Below, one piece after another: positions 26,127 to 37,447 of a stretch of DNA of 64,000 bases. A model generated the notes under the pieces. It was not told the DNA's origin. It made no database searches and saw only the letters and a list, made by a program, of their open reading frames with translations. How positions within the stretch are numbered: position 1 is the stretch's first letter; the number at the start of each line of letters is the position of its first letter. The DNA lies in contig SSNP01000130.1 of assembly GCA_006937955.1 (NCBI GenBank), positions 496,001 through 560,000 of the forward strand. Direction: 5' to 3'. This stretch comes from Pachypanchax playfairii (taxonomy: Eukaryota > Chordata > Actinopteri > Cyprinodontiformes > Aplocheilidae). The position numbers and the translations under genes are program-made.

Positions 26127-29100
26127 CTACAGAAACGTTTTAAAAGCAAAGTTTAACTAAAGCCAGTCATTTTTAACAAAACGCAACGAGTAGTTAATTA
26201 ACCACCGCTGACCTTTTTCACACAGGGGTGCGTTTTTCAGCACAACACCGTCCAAAAACACCTTGATGTTATCCTACATTTCTGTTTTCGTTTTGAAAGA
26301 ATTACAGAGTGGAAAAACATCCAGCCATGAGCACGTTAAAGCTTTGCTGCTAAAACCACCTCAGTCCAGCCGCCATGTCACTTTAAGAAATGACAATATA
26401 ATTTAGACAACTCAGAAGCTCATCGTCTTCATAAACAAACTTGAAATCACATCCAATCTGGATTTCTATCAAGACGGCCTCACATTTTCAAAAATATGTA
26501 CAATTATCCCCAGCATGAAAGCAACCCTTCAGAACGGTGACTCAGAAGTGATTATCTTTTCAGAAAAGTCCCCCCCCCACACACACACACACTCCACTCT
26601 CTCCCTGCACCCCCGCGTTTGCAGCCACACAGAGAGATAATTCACAAAGTTAATCTCTAAACAGTAGAGCTGGAGCTGACACTGTGTTAACCTGCTGGGT
26701 GGGTGGGGGGGGGGGGGTGACATTCACAGAATCCTCTCGTTGAGAATCAAAATCTTGTCTCAGAAAGTCTTTATAGTAATTCTAGGTGTTGTCTCATCTG
26801 TGCACGTCGGCCCGACTGACTGAAAATAAACAAGGGATCAAACTCCGTATTTTACCGTCCAACACGATAATCGCACTTTCATCTCGATCGATTTGTGTCT
26901 GCTGTGATCGCGAACAACTAAAGCTTAATAAAACTATTCCTTTTGCTTTTTCAGAGAAAAATATATGATTTTGATAGAAAGTGCCGTCGAAACAATACAC
27001 TCGATCTCCTGTCAGAATTCCTCCTAAACATAAATAGCATCATCTTCAAAGACCGTGCACAGACAGTGAAAAGTCTTTGAAGATGCACAGACGCTGCATA
27101 GTCTTAGTTTTTTTTATTTTTTTTTGGAAGACTATGCACGAACCTGTCAGAATTGGCAGAATCCTTAAAATCCTTCACTCTGTTGAGGGTGTAAATGAGT
27201 GCAGGCGGACTAAGACAATAAAACTGTATCTCTACATCACAGCAGAGCTACTTAACATCCCATTACAGGTGAAGCATTCAGACTTTATGTGACTGATATT
27301 AGCAATTGTTCTTGTTTTATTGTGGCAATGAAAAGCACCTTTACATCAACTCTAATAAAGCCGGTGGCATTGCAACTAAAAATATAGCAGCTCACAGAAC
27401 AAAAATTTCAAAATAAAATGTCATAAATAAAACTAAAAGCTGTTTTGTTTTATGATTATGTCCTGCAATGCTCTCAGCTTGTAGGTTGAGACAGTACGGG
27501 GCACTCACCAGACAGAGCCCAGGCCCCGGAGCCTTTGTGGGTATGTCCACTGTAGAAAATCAAATATGTATCGTGACGCGGTCCGTCCGCCGTTCGGAGC
27601 TCCAGGAAGCTGCGGATCTTGTTCTGCACGGCCTCCATTGTGACGCCGCTGGTTGAGTAGTCGCAGCCGAACGTCTGGATCATGTGGTGGGAGAAGAGTC
27701 GCTGCATGTTGTTCAGCATACCTGTGGAGCGAAGATTCAACTCCTGCACGAGTTCGGGGGGTAAAAGAGCGGGCTGTCCATTTGCACTGAGCAAAAACAA
27801 AAAAAAGATGAAATATTAGAAATGTCTATCTCTTTGTTTTTAAAAAATCCCACACTTTCAGATCTATTTTTAGATACACATTAAAAACTTACTGTTCAAA
27901 ATCTAATTTCTATCTAATCATCCCACAAAAAAAGAAAAAGCCACTTAATCATTTGTGCTCTCATGCCATCCACTCGAGCTTGTAGTTTGTTATTCGGACC
28001 ACACATTTCACTCTGACACAGTCTCTTACATCTAAAAAAAATAACAAAAAATAAATAAATCCAGCTCTGACAGGGATCATCTCCTAAATACTCCCCATTG
28101 TTTTTAGTCTGTCCCTCTGCTTGCTGTTTTCTACGCGTTTCACCCAACCTGTTTGACCGTCCCTCTTTTCCTCCTTCTTTGATCCCCCTAAGGGGATGTT
28201 GTCATTGTGAAAACACAATCTGCAGCCATCAAACAGATGATTATTCACTGCTGTATTCTCATCATGCTCTGGATCCTCCCTATGGATGCTGCAGATACAG
28301 ACTTGCATACAGAACGTCTGCACTTCCAATAAAGCATGGTCTTGCATTTCAAACCGCCAGGGGATTTTAACACTAGTCGGACTTGCACGCCTCCTGAATG
28401 ATAACTCTAAGCGGTTGAAAAGTTCAGCATATGGGCAGTAGTCAGAGATATGAGTTGTCTGGATAGAATCCTGCGTATCTGATGCTTGGATTCTACAGTC
28501 TGAGTCTGCGATTACAGGAAAAACAAAAATAACGGCTTGACCTACTGAGATTACCCTCCTGGAGGCAATAGCAGTTCTGGTGAACTGCTTAGTATGCTGC
28601 TGAGTAAACGCTGGAGTGATTCCTCAAGGGTCCAAACATTAACGTCATGTTTATGCATAGCTATCGGCCTGTTTATCCCTGTTGGTTTGTGTTAACTGAG
28701 CAGGCTTGGAAAGAGTAATAATGTTTACCCTAAAAAAGGGTTTGACATGGTCCGAGTTTAGTCATTCACAAATATTAACGCTGAAAGCATCTGCTGCGTA
28801 CAATCAAGTGGCAAGCAACCACCATTGTTACAGTTTAAAAGCATAATATGTAGAATGTTCAATATTATGCTTTCTAAAAATAAAGTAATACCATAATCGG
28901 AGAATAAATCTATTTATAAATCCTATTCTCAGCCAGCCAGCTGTGAGGAAGAGAACACGGATGAAGACCTCTCATCAAGGTTTTGGTTTTGTCATGTTAT
29001 AAACGTCTTCAGAATAAACTGAGTGAAAGAAATACTTCTCATAATTCATTGTGTTTACTTTTTATTTCCCTTATTTTTTATAGTAAATGGATCATTTATT

Positions 29101-32100
29101 AACAAGAAAATGAACTTTATATAATTAAAAGGTGTTAAATGACTTGTAGAAAATATTTATGATATAAAACTCAATAATATACAAAAATAAAACTACTTAC
29201 AGACCACAGGACAACATTTTAATAAGTAATTACAGAATAAACGTGAGAAGAAGGACACCTCGTTCACAATCCATTTTCACTGCTTTTGTTTAGCGTTATC
29301 AACGGCTGCTAGGCGACAGGACATGCGCAGAGGGTTAGGGCGAGAGCAGAAGGAAGGATAGAATTGTCCAAATTCACAAGACACCAACTTCCGGTTTTTG
29401 CGTTCTTGAAGGAACCGTCCTCTTTAGACCGATAAGGAGGGACTCTCAGTAGTATGCAGACCCTGATTGAGTCTCTTGAACATTGCCACTCTGTGTGATG
29501 GAGTGAGGAATAATACTCATTTCTGCCACCCTGTGGTGGTTAGTGGAAGTGACGGGGTTGTGCTTTGGCTCGTTACTGGTCTAGATATTATGCCTTTAAA
29601 GAAGTACAAAATTAATTTTAAAACTTTAAGCTAGTGTTTTGAAACTTGTCTAAGTGGACACTAACCTAAAATCATGTTCAGCTTCATATGAGACATCACT
29701 TTGGACCCTTCGAGGGCCCTACAATAGACTAAAAAACTACAGTAGGTAAAATTTATTTATGGAAAAATATAGAAACAAAAAATAAACGATATCTGTTTAT
29801 TGAAGTCAAGACTGCGGAACGGCGGATGCGCAGAAGGAATCGCTAGCACATCTCAACAGGTAGCATATTTCGACAGAACACCGGTTCCAGCAATGGCCAT
29901 CTGAGACAGAGTTGTTTACTAAAGTGGAAAAATTATTTAGTACTGCTTTAAAGAATGATCTGTTAGTTGACAGCTCGGGTCACGTTATGATAAATTTTAA
30001 CTGATAATTGGACACAGAAAACTAAGATTTAGAGTCTAATTCTAATTCAAAACCATTGTTTAGGATATACATCTGTTATTACAAGCCTAAAACACGAGGC
30101 AGTAAGTTCATTGTATAATAATTAAATATATTAAAAAAGAGTTTAACATTTTTGAAAGCGTGTTTTCATGTGAGGTGCAAACTACTGGATGTATTTTGGT
30201 ATAAAATAACAAATCTTCTTGGTAATGTATATAATAATAAGAACAACAAGCAATATCCGAGTGCTGAATTAAACATTGTGTGGTGCAGATATGCTTTTTG
30301 TGCACAAAATGAAAAAAAGGAATAGTTTGGATAGTCAGAACTCATGCAAACACCCAGTTTCTAAAGGTTATTCTGCTCTTCAGCACTGCAGGATAAACAG
30401 CCTTCATCTTCATAACAAACATCACACCAGACATCTGTTACCTGATAAGAGGTATGCCAGCTCGAGGTGGCCTTTAGTTTTAATGAAAGGAAAATGTGAC
30501 TGATTGTGCTGAAAAGGGTACCAATAACGATTCTGATATTATTCGTTTGGTGCGGGTGTTTACCTGGTAACAGGATCGACAGCTGGAGAGATGCAAGTCG
30601 ACATTATTTTACTTATAGAAAAACATCGTAAATGTACATCTATTTTCCTCTATTTGGAGAATAATTAGAAACTTTTCAGCTTGTGTTTGGTGATTGAGTA
30701 TTATTTTCTGTATCAAAACCTTCACATAAATGTGAAAAATAGCGAGTGGAATATAATAAAAGCACTATAACCAATGACACCACAGTTAAGCAGTCTGTAT
30801 TGTGAATATGTTCATGGCGGATAAAGTCCAAATTTTCATCCTGTCTATCCAAAGGTCATTCAATGTATAATAATAAAAAAAAAAGTCTCGGTACCTGCTG
30901 TACAAAGTTGGTATGACCAGCGCATAGCCAGTACAGGTTCCCCCCAGGCAGCTGCCAAGCTCATGAAACAGGCCGTGGGCAAGAGACTCCAAGGGCAGTA
31001 CCACCAGCAGAGCGCTGAGAAAGAGACCGTTGAATGGCTGCAAACAAACGAAAAAAATAAAAAAATCCAAACAATCAAGTCAGTTTCTTTTACAGATTCA
31101 GCCAGTATCAACGTAATCAGACTCACTTAACTGATGTGAAGATGGCGAAACAATATGAGACTGACACTTCTATTATCACAGCAAAAAAAACATGACAGGC
31201 ACCAGCTAAATGGAAACAATGTTGTGTTAGACAGCAGGGAAATAAATATGCCACAAGTGGGTAATCAGTCTAAAACCGTGAATCTGCCGGTGTCCCTCAC
31301 TGGACTTGGATAAGCTGAATAAAAACATTAAATTTGCATACTAATGCTTAAAATGTTCAATATTCCTCCATCACATGAAATGGCCTCTATTACTATAATA
31401 TAATATTATTTAATTCCCATGAGAAGGTAATTAGATATTTTTTTAAAGAGGCCATTTCATACAAATTTCAGGACTTTGTGGTTATTTCTTAAGTATTAAC
31501 CAGTAATATGAAACAGTGTATATCGAAAAAAAAAAAACGTTAGGAAACACTGATTATCAGACCTTTCAATCTGTCTACGTCAAAATTCGTCTGGTTTCAT
31601 CAGGCTGCTTCGGCTTCAGCAACTCGTTCATATTTATTATTCGAATTTGCTGGACTCAGATTGGCTAACAAACTAGCCTATGAGAGCAAGGTATACTGTT
31701 TCCTGCCCCGCTGTGCATGGTAACATCAGGCATTCACTCTTCCTGTTTGCTACGTTTTGCTACAGCTTTTAGCCAGCAGCATGCTAGGTGTGGTTTTAAC
31801 TTCGGCAGCTGCCGAATACTAATGAACAAATGAGTTGTGATGAAACAGATACAGGCCGTTCGAACTCTGGAGAACTCGGGTGTTATCGCCACCTGCATAG
31901 TTTGAGAGATTAAAACTGAAAGAGAAGTTGTTGACCTGTTTTCACACTCACTATGAAGGTAAGAACACCTGTGGAGCTAAAATATTCAACAGAAGCCTCA
32001 GAAAAAATGTTTTTAATGGAAGGGCCTCTTTAAGATCAATTATATTCAGTTAGCAGTGAACTAGACAAATAAACCACAACTGCACGTCAACCAAATAAAC

Positions 32101-34763
32101 ACAGAATAAAATAACAATATATAAAGTTGTAAAACCACAGTGATATAAAAAAGGACAAATGCTACTTGCAGATCTCCAAATAAAAATTTCTCATTTTCTG
32201 TCTAAATACATTGCTACATCTGTATTTATATTATATTTGGTGAATCCAAAACCACAAACACAGAACCGCAACCGAATGTTCCAACGCTGTTGTTTCTGAA
32301 TGAATTTATTTGGCTGACCACTTATTATACTGACTGTATTTTAACACAACTGACAAAAAGTTGAAAAATAGAAAAAGCACATAGTTCTCAGCATCTGATG
32401 CACACCTGCATCCAGCATCAGTAATGTGCACACCTTAAATTAGGACTCAGACCCACAAGAGTCTTTCCAGGTAAATACCTAATAAGACTTAATAAAATTA
32501 TGAATCTACTTATGTGGGTAGATGAGGATTTTGTTTAGATGGTAATTATATTTGTGTCTCACTAGACCAGAAGTTGGTAGTCTTTGTTTCAAGTGGAGGA
32601 GTTTAAATACGTATCTGGGTGTCTTGTTCATGAGTGATGGCGGGATGGAGCGTGAGGTGGAGCAACAGATTAGAGCTTCATCCTCTGTGATGAGGGAGCT
32701 GCTTGGATCTGTCCAAAAGGAAAAGCTCTTGATTTACTGGTCTGTCTAACCCTCACCTGGTCACAAGATCTAGATCTTGTCTAAAAGAAAGAGATCCTGG
32801 ACACAGGTGGCTGAAATGAGCTTCCTCTGTAGGGGGGCGGGTTCAGACTTAGAGATCAGGTGACGAGCTCCATCATCCAGGAGGAGCACGAAGTAGAGCT
32901 GCTGCTCCTCCTCATCAAAAGGAGCCAGCTGAGGTGGTTCAGGCATCTGGTTCAGATGCCTCCTGGACGCCTCCCTATGGCGGGTTTCTGTGCACGTCCT
33001 AAAAGGAGACCCCCGGGCAGACCCTGAATTCACTGGAGGGATAATTATTAATAATAATAATAACTTTTTTTAATGATGTCTCTGCATTTAACCCATCCTC
33101 ATCTGTATTTTGTACGGTGTTCAAGGGGCAGTTTCAGGGTTCAGTATCTTGCCCAAGGACACTTCAACATGTAGCCTGCAGGGACACAGAATCAAACCAC
33201 AACCCCTCGATTGGAAGACGATCTCTGGCCCCATTATATCCCCTGTGGCCTGGGAACATCTGGGGACCCCACAGGAGGAGCTGGAGGTGTGTATGGGATT
33301 CTCTTCTGAACCTGTTGCCCCATGACTCGACTAGGATAAGCAGAAGCTGAATGGAACAGAAGTGCCTCAGATTTGGGAGCAACACTTTCTGCACAATCAA
33401 GTTTACATGTATGTGTATTTATAAAACCCACTGGGGGATTATTTAGACTAGAAACCTTGATTTGATCAATGACATATACCAGAAAACTCTTTACAGCAAA
33501 TCATTTTTAAGACAAAAATACAAGTTGATACTGGGACACTCTGTCACATCCTACCTGCCAGGAAACAGCCCCGAGTATTACCGTCGACAGCATACTGAAG
33601 AACACCAGGCGTTCTGAGATGAGGCAGAAGTGTCGGATCCCCCGTGAGGCCATGACTTGGTCCAGACTCCGTCTGCTTGACCGATGGGCTCGCCAGTCCT
33701 TCTGGCAATCGCTCAGCTTAGTGTGAAAGCCCCAAATTGTTATCAGCAAAATTATATGGCAGATGGCCCAGAAAAAGCCAAACAGGCAGAAGCCTGGAAT
33801 GACCAGATACCACAGCTCCAAGTGACCAAGCTGTGCAAAACATGAAAAAAATATCAGAAAATATGTCAACAAAACATTTACTATAATATACATGTCCAAT
33901 AGATCCTTGCAAAATGATGCTTGTACCTTTAAGGCAGCAAAAACGAAGAAGGCGAGCTCCATCAGACAGAAAGGAAACAGCGACAGTCTCCTCCACACCT
34001 TCCCAAGAGAGAGCACAGGCATCCAGCGCTCGCTTGGCCCCAACCCACTAAAGTACACGTCCAACACAGGCTCGCAGAGCAGCCTGCCCAGGTAGCAGCC
34101 TAAGGCATAAGGGTTGGCTGAAATACCCAAGGCCTGGAAAAACACAAGCGACGTAATCAACGCAAAACTGATCAGGTTGGGCAAAGCTAGGAGGGATTTC
34201 ATCCTCAAGTCAACAATCAGAGCCCCCAGGGCCACTACCAAGCCTATGATGGCCACAGACTTTTCAAACAGCATCGTAGTACTTGCAATACCAAATCCCA
34301 GGAGTTCAAGCCATTCAGATGATGTTAGAAGAGTTGGTTTGTAATGGAAAGAACTGCAGACGCGCTCAGTTATCGCCCATACTGCTTTCATGACAACACT
34401 GGCTACAAGGAGATAGTTGGCAACCAGTTCTTTGACGTTTGAACTCAATGCAGGACTGTTGAGGAAGCACAGAAGTCCAAGGAGGAAGCCAAACCACAAA
34501 TGGAACAAGCTTTGACTGGCTTTCTCCATAGCAAAGTAGTAATGAAGGATACTAGCAATTGCCAAAACAAAGAGGCCCAAGATGAAGATGACCAGAATCA
34601 TGGGCTCGCTAGTCACCTCCCAACGTAGGTACATGCCAACACATACTCCCACAAGGAGGTTGATGCTGGACAAGTAGCCCAGGCAACAGACGGCTGTGAA
34701 CACATCCACCTCCTCCTTCTGTGTCTTCACCGTCACCTCGTCTTCATCTTCGTCTCGATCCAT
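25576..34763 (-). CDS. tmem168: TMEM168, multi-pass membrane protein (whole coding span, five coding exons)
   Basis: Five segments joined at consensus GT-AG sites (34763-33927, 33830-33555, 31037-30895, 27786-27509, 26126-25576) give 2085 bases, that is 694 residues plus TAG. Human TMEM168 has 697, and similarity runs from end to end. Residues 1 to about 418 hold some 10-12 hydrophobic segments. Residues about 420-560 form a soluble domain containing YSGHTH (498-503) and RLIIVLD (535-541). One more hydrophobic stretch precedes the tail ending KLVHS. The ATG at 34763 was chosen over an in-frame upstream TTG because it has G at -3 and G at +4 and gives the family length. The human protein is reported at nuclear/perinuclear membranes and its biochemical role is poorly known. 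The gene stands alone, with no divergent partner visible. Identity is near certain; molecular function is not. Confidence 0.95.
26127..27508 (-). other. tmem168: tmem168 intron 4 (1.4 kb) with two adjacent hairpins
   Basis: Donor G|GTGAGT, acceptor TTTCTGTAG|GA. It contains a poly-G run near 26706-26718 and two perfect-stem hairpins at 27041-27138 between 12-bp direct repeats. No exon is seen. Confidence 0.9.
27509..27786 (-). CDS. tmem168: tmem168 coding exon 4 (residues 419-511 and one base of 512)
   Basis: 278 bases, including the conserved LVQELNLRSTGMLN, FGCDYSTSG and DGPRHDTYLIFYSGHTH. The YSGH motif after a hydrophobic strand resembles the catalytic-histidine strand of caspase/metacaspase-fold proteins (inference). 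The donor is TCTG|GTGAGT. Confidence 0.95.
27787..30894 (-). other. tmem168: tmem168 intron 3 (3.1 kb)
   Basis: The acceptor is TTTTTGCTCAG|T. It contains the longer copy of the AGGCATAATATG MITE (28839-29595). The rest is AT-rich sequence in which I see no exon or structured RNA. Confidence 0.9.
28839..29595 (-). mobile_element. TTAA MITE family 2, copy 2 (in tmem168 intron 3)
   Basis: Ends AAGCATAATATGTAGAA and CTAGATATTATGCCT are flanked by TTAA at 28835-28838 and 29596-29599. The interior GGAATAATACTCATTTCTGCC is the reverse complement of copy 1. At 757 bp it is longer than copy 1. Confidence 0.85.
30895..31037 (-). CDS. tmem168: tmem168 coding exon 3 (residues 372-418 plus two bases)
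   Basis: 143 bases. It encodes PFNGLFLSALLVVLPLES, then the highly conserved AHGLFHELGSCLGGT and YALVIPT. The donor is AGCAG|GTACCG, leaving two bases of a serine codon that the next exon completes. Confidence 0.95.
31447..32029 (-). mobile_element. TTAA MITE family 1, copy C (in tmem168 intron 2)
   Basis: Starts AGAGGCCATTTCATACAAAT and ends GGAAGGGCCTCT, with exact TTAA at 31443-31446 and 32030-32033. It is a full-length 583 bp, inverted relative to copies A, D, E and F. Confidence 0.9.
32560..33345 (+). mobile_element. LINE C-terminal fragment, interrupted by a SINE
   Basis: Reads FKWRSLNTYLGVLFMSDG, then EREVEQQIRASSSVMREL, later VIQEE-like and LLLLIKRSQLRWFRHLVQMP-like text with frameshifts. 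After the SINE the tail continues WPGNIWGPHRRSW and NLLPHDSTR. It is the same LINE group as at 24.0 and 36.7 kb, antisense to tmem168. Confidence 0.75.
33049..33232 (-). mobile_element. tRNA-derived SINE (head truncated) inside the LINE
   Basis: Contains GTTCAGTATCTTGCCCAAGG and ACACTTCAACATGTAGCCTG, shared with 49290-49515. The minus-strand B-box region is TGGTTTGATTC. ATTAT flanks both sides, where the LINE would read GGGATTATATCCC. Confidence 0.65.
33555..33830 (-). CDS. tmem168: tmem168 coding exon 2 (residues 280-371)
   Basis: 92 codons, phase 0 at both ends. It begins LGHLELWYLVIPGF, includes the conserved GFHTKL loop and MASRGIRHFCLISE, and ends ...LGAVSWQ at donor CAG|GTAGGA. Confidence 0.95.
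33831..33926 (-). other. tmem168: tmem168 intron 1 within the coding region (96 bp, stopless)
   Basis: The donor is AAG|GTACAAG and the acceptor TTTTGCACAG|CTT. Removing it joins ...AALK to LGHLELWY, which matches the human arrangement residue for residue in length. The intron is exactly 32 codons with no stop in frame, so retention would insert 32 mainly hydrophobic residues. Confidence 0.9.
33927..34763 (-). CDS. tmem168: tmem168 coding exon 1 (residues 1-279)
   Basis: This exon encodes an acidic N-terminus (MDRDEDEDEV), then about nine hydrophobic helices, including the segments around ILVIFILGLFVLAIASIL and LWFGFLLGLLCFL and the family-typical IASTTMLFEK and LIVDLRMKS. It ends in phase 0 at AAG|GTACAAG. 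The same reading frame runs on through the following 96-bp intron without a stop, so a simple ORF call would wrongly merge it with the next exon. Confidence 0.95.
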
Positions 34764-34866
34764 AGCTGACAGCAAATCAAACTTATCCAAAACTGTTTGA
34801 TGTTCAGTCTTCTTTCATTCTCTGGAGGACAACGCCTCTTAGTCAATTGATACAAAAATCAGCCCC
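34764..34866 (-). other. tmem168: tmem168 5' UTR part of the first coding exon
   Basis: The minus strand has a good acceptor, TTGGTCTACAG|GGGCTG, at 34867, which places the remainder of the leader upstream in a separate exon. Confidence 0.7.
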
Positions 34867-35297
34867 TGTAGACCAATAAAAACACACTGTTACACAAGCT
34901 ATGAACCATTTTTCATGCAAACTTATCCATGGTATCATTGTTTCAGTAACTTCTACCACTGTGATACTCTTTATACTAAACACTAGTATAAATTAATTCA
35001 TGCTTCGTTACCTGATATATTCGGGCTATAAACGTGATAAAAAATTATGTGAATACAAGATTATAAATGGCAAAAAAGTGAATTTAATGACTCAGGTCAT
35101 GTAGTCAGTCTGTGACGATGTGGCACTGTTTGCTAACTAAATTAGCCACCTCTGCTAACTCTTCATCAAGTTAAAATTTTTAAAAGTACTTAAATGTCAA
35201 AGAAACAAGATCGTTCTATCTTGTTTTCAAATACAAGATAAAACGACAGCACTGAAAACTAACAGTTATTTTCAGAAATCTTCAAAATGTTGCTTAC

Positions 35298-35345
35298 ATG
35301 TTGTTTGGTTGTCCACAAAGGCACTTCCGGATTCCGTATTACGGC
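35298..35345 (-). other. tmem168: Putative non-coding first exon of tmem168
   Basis: A GTAAGC donor lies at 35297-35292 on the minus strand, immediately downstream of a CpG-containing promoter-like block. The upper boundary (transcription start) is only approximate. cDNA would decide. Confidence 0.5.
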
Positions 35346-35432
35346 ACCTCGCGAGTGTCAAAATAATCACGCCTTCGCTTTTTAGGCGGCTGAACATTCC
35401 AAATGACGTTGCGCGGAAATGTACGTCACACG
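35320..35432 (-). promoter_or_regulatory. tmem168: TATA-less, CpG-rich tmem168 promoter
   Basis: Within about 110 bp there are an ETS site (CACTTCCGG, 35322-35330), CTCGCGAG (35348-35355, the core of the BANP-type TCTCGCGAGA element) and two CRE-like half sites (TGACGT 35404-35409 and ACGTCA 35423-35428). This is the usual make-up of a housekeeping promoter. It sits directly upstream of the inferred first exon. Confidence 0.6.
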
Positions 35433-35440
35433 TTGTGTTT

Positions 35441-36475
35441 TTTTCTCTTAAACACTTTTCCTAAATTGTGTTGACACAAATCTGAGATAACTTTACATGT
35501 TGTTGTTGACATGTTTTCTAAATAACATTAGACTGGAAACTCTTTGCTGTCCGAGAGGAAATTTTAAAACACATATTTATTGAGAAATTTATTTTACCAG
35601 TAAGATTTTTATATGCAAACTGGAAATAATGGTTACATTCATTGTGTCTATTAACTATATAAAGGACTTTAATTGTGCCAGTTGTGCAAATGGCATCATA
35701 GAGTATCATTAGATTTCTATGTTGGAATGAAATTTTACTAAAATAATGATCCTGTTTCAAGCTTTATTTGGGAATTTCCATTTATACATCTTTATACTTG
35801 TTATATATAGCAGAAAATCACAATGCAGGCTTCTTAGTACCCTGAGGAGATACTAAAAAATCCAACACATGCAAGTTTGAGGAATTTTTTAAGCCTGTGT
35901 AAGAGAGAGAGAGAAAGAAAGAGGCTGAGTATGCACAAGAGCTTTGATCAGAAGTTGACAGAAGGTACAACTGGGAACAGACACTGCGTCAGCCCCCTCA
36001 ACATATGCTCAAATCCCTTTTTATCCCAAAATATTTATAGCTGAATACAAAATGTAAACAAAGAAATATGATCTGCAGAGAAACTTTTAAGATTTAACTG
36101 GCTTTGAGAAATAAATTGAGAATTATGATGATAAGAGGATTCTCCCTAAATAACACTAACTCTCTACTAAAAGATTAGAACCAGACACTGATGCCGTTCA
36201 GGTGAGAAACTTTGAGTTTTCTCATGTATCTCTTGTTGATGTCACTTTCTCTGTGTTTTGCATTAATGCTATAAAATCAATGTGGTATCTAATGCTGAAC
36301 ATGGCTTTCTTCATACTGGGAAATCAAAGATCGTTTGGCCTGAGGAAGATGTACAAGACACACAAGAATTCAAGTTTCTAGTTGCAAATTTCAAGGACTT
36401 TATATGAGCTCAGAAGGAAACAAGACTGTATTCTCTCAGCTCATGGAGAGGAGGGAGTCTGGTTTGGGAACTTCA
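35441..36475. other. Gene-free sequence upstream of tmem168
   Basis: AT-rich, with a (GA)-rich patch at 35905-35925. No exon is recognised. Confidence 0.35.
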
Positions 36476-36990
36476 GGTCCTCATGTATGCTTTTAGTTGA
36501 TGATGTGGTTCTGTTGGCATCTTCATGATCTTCAGCGTGCACTGAGGTGGTTTGCAGGTGAGGGTAAAGCAGCTGGGATGATAGTCAGTTCCTCCAAATC
36601 TGGGGACATGATTCTCACCCAGAGAAGAGATGAAATGCTGTCTTAAGGTTTGGAGTGAGTATTTGCATCAAGACAGAATGGAGCAGGAGATGGACTGACA
36701 AACTGAGGCTTCGTCTGCATGAGGGTGTGGCTTTCGTTGGTTGTCATGAAGAAAGATCTAAGCCATAAAGCAAAGTTCTCGACTAACTGGTGTTTCTACA
36801 TTCCAACCCTCACATTTGGTCTAGATTATGACTGAAAGAACAAGATCCTGGTTGCAAGTGAGTGAAACAAGCTGCTTCTCCAGGATGGTCTCAGCCTCAG
36901 GGATAAGCTGATGAGCTCTTGGAAGGTCTAGCTGCTGCTCATCTGGGGGTTTTTCTGGGTAGTTCTGGGAGATGGTCCCTGAGGAGAAAA
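36476..36990 (+). mobile_element. Decayed LINE reverse-transcriptase fragment
   Basis: Translates with stops to LLVDDVVLLAS, LRWFAGEGKAAG, KAKFSTNWCFYIPTLTFGLD and LSLRDKLMSSW, the end of RT and the C-terminus of the same LINE group. Confidence 0.7.
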
Positions 36991-37447
36991 CCAGTCAGTA
37001 TCTGGTGTGACCACCATTTGCCTCATGCAGAACCTGTGCCATAATCATGCTATCTACTCACCCTCTTCATATGGCACACCTGTGAGGTGGGATGGATTAT
37101 CTCTACAAAGGAGACACGCTCACTATTACAGATTTAGATAGATTTTTTGAACAATGTTTGGAAATAATTTCCCTAAATTTAAAGTAAAAAATAATTAGAC
37201 TTTTTTTGCAATAGAGTTCTGCTGTATCTGAAGCATACACGATGCTTTTGAAGACAATTAACGCTCAAATCTTGAACAAAATAGACAAAGCCATGGTTTT
37301 AGAGAGGAGTAAAAAAAATCCCCCCGTATTAAATCATCTCTTAACAGATGGAATCGTGATCACAGTTGGACGTGGAGAAGCTTATTTGACAAAACAGATA
37401 TAAAAAAAAAACAAGAAGGAAATTTAAAAATGTATTAGTTTCTTTAA

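Larger units (their letters stand above)
31038..33554 (-). other. tmem168: tmem168 intron 2 (2.5 kb), transposon-rich
   Basis: Donor CAG|GTAGGA, acceptor TTTGTTTGCAG|CC. It contains one full 583-bp TTAA MITE (31447-32029) and a LINE 3' fragment interrupted by a SINE (about 32560-33345). No additional exon is evident. Confidence 0.9.

Noticed and set aside
33507..34790. Single 427-codon tmem168 frame starting at TTG
   Set aside because: It runs through the 96-bp intron and past the exon 2 donor, and begins at a TTG; the spliced model with the ATG at 34763 fits the family.
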